Part shown: positions 55,509 through 63,878 of the stretch, one piece after another
Layout: each line of letters starts with the position of its first letter
Numbering within the stretch: the first letter of the stretch is position 1
Source: WM-3-3 sp041660045
GTDB lineage: Bacteria > Pseudomonadota > Gammaproteobacteria > Methylococcales > Methylomonadaceae
Assembly (NCBI GenBank): GCA_041660045.1
Contig: JBAZXA010000012.1
Coordinates: forward strand, 50,367-114,366
DNA length: 64,000 bases
Direction: 5' to 3'
Program-made: the position numbers and the translations under genes
The notes under the pieces: model-generated
Databases searched by the model: none
Told to the model about the DNA's origin: nothing
The model's input: only the letters and a program-made list of their open reading frames with translations

Positions 55509-56947
55509 ACACCACTGTGCAGCAAAAATATAACGCGCTGCAACAGCCATTAGCCCTAGTTATCAGCATAAGCTTATCCGTAGCCAGCTGTGCGCAGTTT
55601 CAAGATCGCCAACTGAAACCGTCTGAGTCTATCGGGCGTATCGAAACCCGCACCTTGTCTGACACTAATTTAAAGCAATTTATCAATACGGCGCTTAACC
55701 AAGATGATGGCCAGCCTATTCCGCTATGGAATTTAGACCGGCTTAGCTTAGCGGCAATCTATTATCATCCTGATCTTGCCCTGGCACGCGCGCAAGCAGA
55801 CACGGCTAGCGCTGCAATTACCACGGCGGGGCAACGGCCTAACCCTAATGTCTTGCTCTCCCCAACATGGGTAACCAACCTAGCGGCCGCGGCAACACCT
55901 TGGATTATTGCCGCCAATATCAATTTACCTATCGAAACCGCAGGCAAACGCGGTTTTCGCTTAGACAAAGCCAAACACCAAACTAATGCCGCCCGCTTGC
56001 GTATAACCGATGCGGCTTGGCTAGTGCGGGGGCGCTTGCGTGTGGCCTTACTCGAAGTTTATGCCGCGACAGAAACTGTGCGCCTACTGAAGCAACAGCT
56101 CGGTATTCAACAATCGATAATGCAACGGCTTGAACAACAGCGATCTGTTGGTGAAATTGGCCCGCTGGAAATAACCCGTTCAAATATTGCCGTAAAGCAA
56201 TTACAGCTGAACGCCAGTGCGGCGCACAAACGGGCGGCGGAAAGCCGAGTGTTATTGGCCACCGCTATTGGCATACCGGTTGAAGGTTTAGATGGGATAG
56301 CGCTAGATTTTACCCCGCTTGCTAGCCCACCAAATATGAAAAGCCTAGCAGTTGCACAACTTAAGCAACAAGCCTTGTTGCATCGCCCCGATATCTTGGC
56401 GGCACTGGCCGATTACGCTGCCGCGCAAGCCACGTTACAACTGGAAATTGCTAACCAGTATCCGAATATTCAAGTAAACCCCGGTTATACCTTTGATTTA
56501 GGAGCTAATTATTGGAGCTTAGGCGCCACTGCATTACAGCTGCCTATTTTCCATCAAAACCAAGGCCTTATTGCCGAAGCTGAGGCCAAACGACAGGAGT
56601 CCGCCGTGCGTTTTGAAGCCTTGCAACTGCGCATACTCGGCGATATTGACAAAGCCCATGCCGGTGTTGCCGCAGTAATGGCTAAATGGGATGCTGCTGA
56701 ACAGCAAATCCATATTGGCCAGGACAATCTCGATACCCTCCAAAGCCTAACGAAGCTAGGCGAAACCGATCAACTGGCCCTGCTCGGCGCGCAGTTGGAA
56801 GCAGCCGTCACTGAACGGGCGCGCTTTGATGTGCTGGTTGAGACCCAACAAGCGCTTAATGTGCTAGAAGATAGCTTGCGTATTCCGCTCGCATCAACAT
56901 TCAGCACAGCTTTAATTGCCAACTCGGCCAATAAGAAAAACCCCTGA
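55496..56947 (+). CDS. TolC-family outer-membrane efflux lipoprotein
   Basis: 483 residues of the OEP/TolC family. The signal ends in the lipobox LSVASC, so the mature protein begins with a lipidated cysteine near residue 32, as in NodT/CusC-type channels. Two OEP repeats follow (about 75-270 and 290-460), with YHPDLALARAQADTASAAI and RPDILAALADYAAAQATLQLEIANQYPNI. Its gene starts within the kinase gene and its stop shares a base with the adaptor start. Confidence 0.9.
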   Translation: MEKVNTTVQQKYNALQQPLALVISISLSVASCAQFQDRQLKPSESIGRIETRTLSDTNLKQFINTALNQDDGQPIPLWNLDRLSLAAIYYHPDLALARAQADTASAAITTAGQRPNPNVLLSPTWVTNLAAAATPWIIAANINLPIETAGKRGFRLDKAKHQTNAARLRITDAAWLVRGRLRVALLEVYAATETVRLLKQQLGIQQSIMQRLEQQRSVGEIGPLEITRSNIAVKQLQLNASAAHKRAAESRVLLATAIGIPVEGLDGIALDFTPLASPPNMKSLAVAQLKQQALLHRPDILAALADYAAAQATLQLEIANQYPNIQVNPGYTFDLGANYWSLGATALQLPIFHQNQGLIAEAEAKRQESAVRFEALQLRILGDIDKAHAGVAAVMAKWDAAEQQIHIGQDNLDTLQSLTKLGETDQLALLGAQLEAAVTERARFDVLVETQQALNVLEDSLRIPLASTFSTALIANSANKKNP

Positions 56948-58002
56948 TGAAAACTAATAGTTGTCTGGCTATGGCCATATTCATGTTCTGTTTAGCCCTG
57001 CAAAATACCGCCCTATCAGCAGATGAGCCAGAGTTTGTAACCGATGTGGCCGTGCAAATTGGACAAGTTACACGGAAAACTTTACGTCGCTATGTCATGT
57101 CATTTGGCAGGGTTGAACCGCAAGCGGCCATCAATGGCCAGCCACCTGCCAGTTCAAAAATTGCTGCACCGCTTATGGGGATACTTAACCAAGTCTATTG
57201 TGAAGAAGGCCAGCGCGTAGTCAAGGGCGCACGATTATTCGAACTTGATACCCGCTCAGCCGATGCCTTAATTGAAAAAGCCAAGGTTGCTGTTGAGTTT
57301 GCCCAGAAAAACTTTGCCCGTAAACAGGCCTTGAATGCCGCCGACAACATTGCGCGCAAACTTTATGATGATGCCGATCAACTCCTGCAAGCCGCCCGCA
57401 AAGATTTATCCAACGCACAAATCCAACGTGAATTATTAGTAATCAAAGCGCCTTTAACGGGTACCGTGGCAGCTATCCATTTTAAACCTGGCGAAGCTAT
57501 AGGCGTAAACGCTGTGTTGGCAGATTTAATTAACCTGGACCGATTAGACTTAGCACTCAAAGTGTCCAGTCAAGAAGCCTTGGCACTACGCGTAGGACAG
57601 CCAGTTGACATCTATACCGAAAGCAACGCACAACGCGCCGCGTCCAGTAACGTAGCGTTTATTAGTCCGCAAATCGATCCGCTTAGCGATACCGTATTGC
57701 TTAGGGTTCCACTGAGCCCTAGTGCCAGCATACGGCCTGGCCAATTTATTAGCGCGCGTATCGTTGTTGAAGAACGCCAACAACGTTTGGCTGTTCCCGT
57801 CAACAGCGTAGTAACCAACGGCGATATAAGCCTGATTGCATTGGTTGAGGGCAATCAGGCTAAACAGAAAAGGGTTAAGCTAGGCTTGCGGGATGGGGAT
57901 TTTGTCGAGATAGAAGGTGAGGGTATCAAGGAAGGTATAACGCTAGTTACCGAAGGCGTATACGGCCTACCGCCTGCAACCCGTATCCAAGTGGTTAAAT
58001 GA
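56947..58002 (+). CDS. HlyD-family RND periplasmic adaptor
   Basis: 351 residues. Signal peptide to about residue 25 (TALSADEPE). The barrel-sandwich/lipoyl halves are ASSKIAAPLMGILNQVYCEEGQRVVKG and LLVIKAPLTGTVAAIHFKPGEAIGV, separated by a rather short alpha-hairpin; the beta-barrel and membrane-proximal domain follow. It links the pump to the outer-membrane lipoprotein. Start overlaps the TolC gene by one base and its end overlaps the pump by four. Confidence 0.93.
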   Translation: MKTNSCLAMAIFMFCLALQNTALSADEPEFVTDVAVQIGQVTRKTLRRYVMSFGRVEPQAAINGQPPASSKIAAPLMGILNQVYCEEGQRVVKGARLFELDTRSADALIEKAKVAVEFAQKNFARKQALNAADNIARKLYDDADQLLQAARKDLSNAQIQRELLVIKAPLTGTVAAIHFKPGEAIGVNAVLADLINLDRLDLALKVSSQEALALRVGQPVDIYTESNAQRAASSNVAFISPQIDPLSDTVLLRVPLSPSASIRPGQFISARIVVEERQQRLAVPVNSVVTNGDISLIALVEGNQAKQKRVKLGLRDGDFVEIEGEGIKEGITLVTEGVYGLPPATRIQVVK

Positions 58003-61000
58003 AGCCAGCGCCCATGATGCCCTTACAACCCTCGTTTGCCGTCCGTCATAGCTTGGCCATTGCGTTTATATGTCTGGCCTTGAGCCTGGGCGGGATTTAT
58101 GCTGCCTTTGGGATGCCATCTTCAATTTTCCCGCAAACTAATTTCCCGCGTGTGGTTATCTTGATAGATAACGGCGTGATGCCTGCCAATGAAATGATGG
58201 CTACCATCACCCGTCCAGTCGAAGAGGCCATGAAAGATATTCCTGGCGTACTGACAGTGCGTTCGAAAACAGGCCGTGGCTCGGCTGAAATCAATGTGTT
58301 TTTCACCTGGAAAACCGATATGCTGCAAGCCGAACTTTTTGTTCAAGGCCGTCTTGGTGTTGTCCAAAAAGCACTACCCGTTACGGCTACCTCAGCAGTT
58401 TGGCGGCTTACTTTTGCTGCCTTTCCCGTGGCCGGGCTCAGTTTGACAGGAGCCGACCATAAACTTACCGAACTTTGGGAAACCGCCCGCTATAGCTTAC
58501 AACCCCGGCTGTTACGCATTCCTGGTGTCGCCCGTATTGGTCTAGTTGGTGGCCGTGCGCCTGAATATCAGGTTGTTGTTGATGCCTTGCGTCTGCAAGC
58601 GCTAAACCTAAGCCTTAGCCAGGTGACCGATGCGCTCGTCAAAAATAGCCTAATCACGCCAACCGGCATGCTCGAAGAAGATTTTAAACTTTATCTGACC
58701 GTGGTAGACGGCCGCGTACATAACATTGAAGAGATTGAAAACCTAACCCTCCCAAGTGCCGCTGCTGGCCCTACCCAAACCTTAGCTGTGGCACCGGCGA
58801 ATACAAGCACTGGACATCCCATCCGCATCAAGGACTTCGCTAAGGTAGAACGTACCCAAGAGCCGGTTTTTAACCGCGTCACTGCCAATGGTGTCAATGC
58901 AGTCTTGCTTAATGTCTACAGCCAGCCAAATGGCAGCACTTTGGACATCGTCAAGCAACTGGAACAGGAGTTGGCTACGCTCAAAAAGGTGCTGCCACCG
59001 GATATGCAGGTATCTGTTTTCTATGACCAGTCACTTCTAGTAGGCGCATCAATGCAAAGTGTCTGGGAAGCCATATTTTTAGGCTTGGCGCTTTCTATCG
59101 CTATCCTCTACCTTTTTTTAAGGAATTGGGCGGCCACCTTGATCGCTGCGGCGGTAATTCCGATCACTGTTTTAATCACCTTGCTCGTGCTCCGCGTCAT
59201 GGGACTTAGCTTTAACTTAATGACCTTGGGCGGCATTGCTGCCGCGATAGGCTTGGTTATTGATGATGCAATCGTGGTTGTTGAAGCGGTACATGCAAAA
59301 ATTTCCGCTGGTCTGCCACGGCTTGCCGCGGTCAAGCAGGCCTTAGGGGAAATCTTACGGCCTTTACTAGCCTCCACCTTAACTCCGGTAGTGGTGTTTA
59401 TACCCCTGGCCTTTCTTGATGGCGTGGCCGGTAGCTTTTTTAGGGCGCTGGCGTTAACCATGGTGGTGTCACTGCTGACTTCATTGCTCTTGGCCGTAAC
59501 CTTGATTCCATCACTCGCTGCCAGATGGATGCCAGCGGCTAAACCATCACCCGAAAAAACCGCATTTTTAAACTTGGAAACTGGCGACTCACGCTGGCTG
59601 GAAAAGATTATTACCGGCTATGAGAAAGTCTTACGCGCTGCCGTCAAGCAAGCCAGGACGATGGTGCTGAGCTGTTTGTTGATCCTGGCGCTGGGTATCT
59701 GGCTTTTTGGACACTTGGAAAGCGAATTCCTGCCTTTTATGGATGAAGGTGGCTTCGTGATTGATTACCATTCCCCTTGGGGAACCAGCTTGACTGAAAC
59801 TGACCGGCAATTGCGCCTAGCCGAAACAATTTTGCGCGCCATGCCCGAACTTGAGAGTTATTCCCGGCGTACCGGTGCAAGGCTGGCCTTAGGTATTTCA
59901 CAAGCGCACAAAGGCGATTTTTTAGTTAAATTAAAAACCCAACGCCACCGTAAAACTGACGAGGTAGTGGCGGACCTACGCAAACAACTACATACCGCAG
60001 TGCCTGGGCTGCACTGGGAGTTTGCTGGCATCTTAGGCGACCTTATCGGCGATTTAACTTGGTCGCCACGACCTATCGAAATCAAGCTGTTCTCCACGGA
60101 TGTTGAATGGCTCAAGCAAAAAGCACCGCAAATTGAAGCCGAACTTGGCAAAATCACGGGTGTGGTCGATACCTATGACGGCCTGGAAACAACCGGGCCT
60201 TCCTTAAGCATACGGGTACGCCCTGTGGATGCCCAACGGTTTGGCCTGACCATCAATGATGTAGGCATAGCAGTGAGTACTGCCATGCTTGGACAAAAAG
60301 CCTCCTATGTCTTGGAAGGCGACCGTGTCGTCAACATCCGCGTCAGGATGGCGACAGACACCACCCGGCAAATTGCCGACCTACGGGAATTATTGTTACG
60401 CTCTTTAGATGGCCGAACAGTCAAATTGTCGCAAGTCGCCGATGTGATAATCGAAGCGGGGCAATTGGAGTTGCAGCGCGAAGACCTGCGGCAACTGGTA
60501 GCCATATCTGCGCGCCTGGAAAACCGTGATCTGGGCAGCGCCATTAGCGAAATCAAGGCGAAATTCAGTCAGGATAAAACACTACCGCCTGGGGTATTGG
60601 AATTTGGCGGCCTGTTTCAGCAACAGCAGGAATCTTTTTATAATCTGCTGCTCGTGCTATTCGCTTCCGTATTTCTGGTGTTCACTGTGTTGCTAATCGA
60701 GTTTCGGTCATTCTATCAACCCATTGCCATTGTCTTCGGCTCGCTATTAGCAATGTTTGGTACCGTACTGGCCTGGTATCTAACCGGCACTTCGGTGAAC
60801 ATTGTGTCGTTGTTGGGGGCGATAATTGGTATTGGCGTAGTTGCCAAAAACGGCATCTTAATGCTGGATTCGGTAAACCGGTTTGAAGCGCAAGGGCAAA
60901 ATCTAGCGGATGCCCTGGTGGAATCAGGCCGGCGACGTTTACGTCCGGTATTAATGACCTCATTAGCTGCGGCCTTAGGCTTATTGCCTTTGGCTTATGG

Positions 61001-61145
61001 GATAGGCGCTGGATCGGACATGCTTAAACCCTTGGCGATAGCGGTGATCGGTGCATTGATGCTGTCCTTGCTGCTGTCCCTGGTGGCAACGCCCACGGTT
61101 TATTTTCTCATGCGGGGCAGGCAAGCACTTAAACCTATTGCTTGA
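57999..61145 (+). CDS. RND efflux pump permease
   Basis: 1048 residues with twelve membrane helices and two large periplasmic loops. Helix 4 carries the proton-relay pair D422-D423 in IGLVIDDAIVVVE, and helix 10 the lysine in GVVAKNGILML. The DD pair is typical of drug-type (HAE) rather than heavy-metal (HME/CusA) pumps, which normally have one aspartate here, and no methionine cluster was seen. Last gene of a PepSY-regulator-kinase-channel-adaptor-pump operon; the kinase or PepSY protein presumably senses the substrate. Substrate unknown. Confidence 0.93.
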   Translation: MKPAPMMPLQPSFAVRHSLAIAFICLALSLGGIYAAFGMPSSIFPQTNFPRVVILIDNGVMPANEMMATITRPVEEAMKDIPGVLTVRSKTGRGSAEINVFFTWKTDMLQAELFVQGRLGVVQKALPVTATSAVWRLTFAAFPVAGLSLTGADHKLTELWETARYSLQPRLLRIPGVARIGLVGGRAPEYQVVVDALRLQALNLSLSQVTDALVKNSLITPTGMLEEDFKLYLTVVDGRVHNIEEIENLTLPSAAAGPTQTLAVAPANTSTGHPIRIKDFAKVERTQEPVFNRVTANGVNAVLLNVYSQPNGSTLDIVKQLEQELATLKKVLPPDMQVSVFYDQSLLVGASMQSVWEAIFLGLALSIAILYLFLRNWAATLIAAAVIPITVLITLLVLRVMGLSFNLMTLGGIAAAIGLVIDDAIVVVEAVHAKISAGLPRLAAVKQALGEILRPLLASTLTPVVVFIPLAFLDGVAGSFFRALALTMVVSLLTSLLLAVTLIPSLAARWMPAAKPSPEKTAFLNLETGDSRWLEKIITGYEKVLRAAVKQARTMVLSCLLILALGIWLFGHLESEFLPFMDEGGFVIDYHSPWGTSLTETDRQLRLAETILRAMPELESYSRRTGARLALGISQAHKGDFLVKLKTQRHRKTDEVVADLRKQLHTAVPGLHWEFAGILGDLIGDLTWSPRPIEIKLFSTDVEWLKQKAPQIEAELGKITGVVDTYDGLETTGPSLSIRVRPVDAQRFGLTINDVGIAVSTAMLGQKASYVLEGDRVVNIRVRMATDTTRQIADLRELLLRSLDGRTVKLSQVADVIIEAGQLELQREDLRQLVAISARLENRDLGSAISEIKAKFSQDKTLPPGVLEFGGLFQQQQESFYNLLLVLFASVFLVFTVLLIEFRSFYQPIAIVFGSLLAMFGTVLAWYLTGTSVNIVSLLGAIIGIGVVAKNGILMLDSVNRFEAQGQNLADALVESGRRRLRPVLMTSLAAALGLLPLAYGIGAGSDMLKPLAIAVIGALMLSLLLSLVATPTVYFLMRGRQALKPIA

Positions 61146-61182
61146 AACTGCGTAGGTGTTAAAGCCTTAAATCAAATCTAAT

Positions 61183-61246
61183 GGGTCAGACTTGATTGAA
61201 AATAAAGTCCACGGGCATGTAATCGACAATCAATCAAGTCTGACCC
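61183..61246. repeat. perfect inverted repeat, MITE/REP-like
   Basis: GGGTCAGACTTGATTGA (61183-61199) and its exact reverse complement (61230-61246) flank 30 bases. Seventeen perfect bases is more than a usual terminator, and no T-run follows. Repeats ending in GTCAGACTTGA/TCAAGTCTGAC are known to me from REP-associated transposase (RAYT) elements; that is recollection. It lies between the RND operon and intI and could also act as a terminator. Confidence 0.6.
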
Positions 61247-61429
61247 CTTCGATAATTATGTTAAGCGAAGCTGGTGTTTATCCCTCTTGATGTTGCAAAG
61301 AATTAATGTAACGCGTTGTTCATCTGTATAAATCCTTGTAACCCATGCCGAAATGTTTTTTTAGGATAAAAGTGCCTATGCCGGGCTAAGTATCCAAAAT
61401 GACAAAATCGTGAGCGTCCGCATAGCGGG

Positions 61430-62404
61430 TCAGAGCCGATCCAATGGACTCAACACGCCCCTGCCACCTTTATTCAACACATGGGTATAAATCATTGTTG
61501 TAGAAACATCGCTATGTCCCAACAACTCCTGCACCGTGCGTATGTCATAACCTGATTCCAGCAAATGGGTCGCAAACGAATGCCTTAATGTATGCGGCGT
61601 GGCGGGCTTGGCAATCCCCGACGCCTGCACCGCTTTTTTCATCGCCCGCTGCAATAGTTTTTCGTCGACATGATGACGGCGCTCCACACCGCTACGCGGA
61701 TCAAGCGAATAACTGCCGGAAGGAAAAATATACTGCCAACTCCATTCCGTTGCTGCGTTAGGATACTTAACCGCCAACGCGCCAGGTAGAAAAACATTCG
61801 CCTTGCCGACACGCTTGTCATCTTCAAACAACGTCCGTCGCTGTTCCAAATGCGCAGTCAGTCCGGTCGCAGCCGAAGACGGCAACATCGTTACCCTGTC
61901 CTTACCGCCTTTGCCGTCACGGATCAGAATCTCACAACGTTCAAAATCCACGTCCTTGACGCGCAAACGTACGCACTCCATCAAACGCAACCCGCTTCCG
62001 TACAATAGACTCGCCATCAAGCCATGCATGCCTTTCATTCTCGCCAGCACTTCCCGCACCTCGGAACGTGTCAACACCACAGGTAAACGCTGCGGCTGCT
62101 TGGCACGCACCACATTAGCCAGCCACGGCAAATCTATTCCCAACACCTCTTTATATAAAAACAATAGCGCCGACAACGCTTGGTTCTGCGTCGAAGCCGA
62201 TACATGCCCATCCACGGCCAGATGCGTTAAAAACGCTTCCATTTCCGCAGCACCCATCTCTTGGGGATGACGTTTGTTATGAAACAAAATAAATCGTTTG
62301 ATCCACTGCACATATTGCGTTTCAGTACGAATACTGTAGTGCTTGATGCGAATACGATCACGCACCTGATCCAGCAGCTTTGGGGGTGTATTTAGATTTT
62401 GCAT
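61430..62404 (-). CDS. intI: integron integrase IntI
   Basis: 324-residue tyrosine recombinase that inserts and excises gene cassettes. Catalytic residues: R140 (YGSGLRLMECVRLR), H271 and R274 (HTLRHSFATH), H297 (LLGHSDVS) and Y306 (MIYTHVL). The integron-specific extra helix is present as ALAVKYPNAATEWSWQYIFPS-type sequence at about 210-229, which separates IntI from ordinary XerC/D. No stop or frameshift, so it is probably active. The gene reads away from the cassettes, the usual layout. Confidence 0.95.
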   Translation of the reverse strand: MQNLNTPPKLLDQVRDRIRIKHYSIRTETQYVQWIKRFILFHNKRHPQEMGAAEMEAFLTHLAVDGHVSASTQNQALSALLFLYKEVLGIDLPWLANVVRAKQPQRLPVVLTRSEVREVLARMKGMHGLMASLLYGSGLRLMECVRLRVKDVDFERCEILIRDGKGGKDRVTMLPSSAATGLTAHLEQRRTLFEDDKRVGKANVFLPGALAVKYPNAATEWSWQYIFPSGSYSLDPRSGVERRHHVDEKLLQRAMKKAVQASGIAKPATPHTLRHSFATHLLESGYDIRTVQELLGHSDVSTTMIYTHVLNKGGRGVLSPLDRL

Positions 62405-62537
62405 AAAAAGGTTGCTATCAATAATATTGCACTGCTAGAATCAACTCTAACGAATTACCGAGGTGGCATTATACGCCGGTAATTCCAATGCTTTAAATTT
62501 GATATACACCTAAAAAGGTGTCTACTTAACGTTAGGC
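62405..62537. mobile_element. attI recombination region of the integron
   Basis: Sequence between the intI start and the first cassette. It ends in a core site GTTAGGC (62531-62537), fitting the GTTRRRY consensus; cleavage would fall after the G. A small hairpin, ACACCT...AGGTGT (62506-62521), lies just before it. The cassette promoter Pc cannot be located with confidence. Confidence 0.7.
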
Positions 62538-62718
62538 ATAATTTTGAGGGCATATAGGAGCGGGTGGCACGGCGAACCAAATCAACCTTTATTTTTTATT
62601 AACGTGACAAATATAGTAGTAAATGAAGTTCAAAGTGTGAGCGGTTCAACTCCGTCTCATAAAACAAAAAGGCAAAGTAGTAAATCAACGAATACTTTAA
62701 GAAAAAAAGGAGTAAAAC

Positions 62719-62910
62719 ATGGCAAAAAATGTCATTAAGTTCAAACTGAAAATCAAGAAGGGGGTTGTTGGTTTTGCCGTGTTTTTATTGCTGGGAGTGT
62801 GCGGTGTATTCCCCACCCGACCCTATGTGTCTTCAAATACCATACCTATCTATCAAACTGGACTTGTGAAAGCGTTCTTCGATGAAAGGTTTTTTAATAA
62901 CGAAGGTTGA
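62719..62910 (+). CDS. cassette 1: small membrane protein, unknown
   Basis: 63 residues with a basic N-terminus (KNVIKFKLKIKKG) and one hydrophobic helix (about 14-31). AGGAG stands six bases before the ATG, the strongest ribosome site in the cassette, so the start is firm. No family recognised. The first cassette runs from the core site at 62531 to the attC at 63177-63183. Downstream of the stop, other frames remain open for about 50 codons (one hydrophobic), so the gene may once have been longer and been shortened by a frameshift. Confidence 0.6.
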   Translation: MAKNVIKFKLKIKKGVVGFAVFLLLGVCGVFPTRPYVSSNTIPIYQTGLVKAFFDERFFNNEG

Positions 62911-63063
62911 GCAGCCTGATACCGTTGCAAATTTGTTGTCGGCATTGTTGGATTGGTCTTTTACATCGGTTTTTCCGGTTTATTTCTCTTTTTCGAGTTG
63001 GGTCTTGTACCGCTATCGTTAAGCAGTCGGAGTTACGGCTTTGAGGTAAAAGTGCTAAATTCT

Positions 63064-63183
63064 GCCCAACAAGTCGGTCAAAGGGACTGCCCGCCGTTCC
63101 GGCTGGCAAAGTCAGTTTTTTTCACAGGTATGCGGCTCTGCTGTGGGCAATCTCGCGGGCAGCCCCTTACCGTAACGTTAGCC
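63064..63183. repeat. attC site of cassette 1
   Basis: Begins with GCCCAAC (63064-63070) and ends with GTTAGCC (63177-63183), the outer core sites. The inner arms AAGGGACTGCCCGC and GCGGGCAGCCCCTT pair with a single mismatch, giving the long imperfect palindrome expected of attC; total about 120 bases. Confidence 0.85.
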
Positions 63184-63198
63184 AACACAAGGAAAATC

Positions 63199-63696
63199 AT
63201 GGATCTCGCAGCACTCAAGGAATGGTTAATTCCAATATCAACTTCCGGCGGCATAGTCGCAGCGGTATGGGGAGGCCTAATTGCGCTTCGCGATTACAAA
63301 CTCAAGCTTCAGGCGGAAACGCGATTGGCGCAAACTGCGCAAGTCGAAGCAGACGTGAAGCTTCTCAACCTGTTCATCGAAATAATGGGCGTTGCTAACG
63401 CACGTGGCACGTCGGTACTTGCTTCTGAAAAGCTCTTCGAGGCAATGCTCCCGAAGCTGCAAGCGCAGGGGAATATGGACGTGAAAGATGCGGCAATCAT
63501 TACATTTCCCGTTGGCGAGACATTTCCCGTTGGCGAGGCATCTCAGGACGCCGCAATCGCCGCAATCGGAGAGTTGGGCAAAAGGCACACCTTGCTACGT
63601 CCAGCCGCTTTACGTGCTCTTCAGTCGCTTGCCACTTTCAAACCTGAAGTAGCCAATCCTGTGCTCGTGGAATTGCAAGCGCACCGTGTTGGCTAA
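63199..63696 (+). CDS. cassette 2: unknown protein with one N-terminal helix
   Basis: 165 residues from ATG 63199 (AAGGAAAATC before it). One hydrophobic stretch at about 11-28 (IPISTSGGIVAAVWGGLIA), then a soluble helical region with charged coils. A longer reading from 62953 would cross the attC site and is not believed. The stop TAA lies inside the next attC, as usual for cassettes. FPVGE is duplicated through an 18-base tandem repeat. No family recognised; the shape is common among cassette-borne proteins. Confidence 0.7.
   Translation: MDLAALKEWLIPISTSGGIVAAVWGGLIALRDYKLKLQAETRLAQTAQVEADVKLLNLFIEIMGVANARGTSVLASEKLFEAMLPKLQAQGNMDVKDAAIITFPVGETFPVGEASQDAAIAAIGELGKRHTLLRPAALRALQSLATFKPEVANPVLVELQAHRVG
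63502..63537 (+). repeat. 18-base in-frame tandem duplication
   Basis: ACATTTCCCGTTGGCGAG occurs twice, head to tail, within the cassette 2 gene and keeps the frame, adding a second TFPVGE to the protein. Probably slippage. Confidence 0.9.
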
Positions 63697-63759
63697 CCCA
63701 TCATTCAACACGGACTGGCGCGATAAAGCCGCGCAGCGCCGGTTAGCTCTACGTTAGCG
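63691..63759. repeat. attC site of cassette 2
   Basis: GGCTAAC (63691-63697) to GTTAGCG (63753-63759), with inner arms ACTGGCGCG and CGCGCAGCGCC around a short AT-containing loop. At 69 bases it is a compact attC, clearly different in length and sequence from the first one. Confidence 0.85.
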
Positions 63760-63761
63760 AT

Positions 63762-63878
63762 ATGCACATGGCAACTTGGAAGAAGGTAGCGCTTTGGTTT
63801 TCTGGGATATTGATCGTTGCCTTTGCTGGTTGCGTTGGGGTACTCGTTCATTTCCTTGATGGGATGTGTGCAACGTAA
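63762..63878 (+). CDS. cassette 3: small membrane peptide, apparently cut by an IS
   Basis: 38 residues from an ATG three bases after the attC: MHMATWKKVALWFSGILIV-like start with one hydrophobic helix (about 8-32). No ribosome site is evident, which is common for first codons of cassettes. The stop codon at 63876-63878 falls inside GTAAACGTCTAGCC, which looks like the terminus of an IS66-type element, so the original C-terminus is probably lost. Confidence 0.5.
   Translation: MHMATWKKVALWFSGILIVAFAGCVGVLVHFLDGMCAT

Noticed and set aside
57999..61145. Reading the RND pump as a CusA-type copper exporter
   Set aside because: Helix 4 has two adjacent aspartates and there is no methionine relay, so heavy-metal specificity is not supported.
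62544..62738. 64-codon frame in the leader of cassette 1
   Set aside because: Starts with TTG without a ribosome site and overlaps the start of the gene at 62719, which has a strong one.
62953..63696. 247-codon reading spanning the first attC site
   Set aside because: It would read through a recombination site; the ATG at 63199 with AAGGAAAA is the natural start of the cassette gene.
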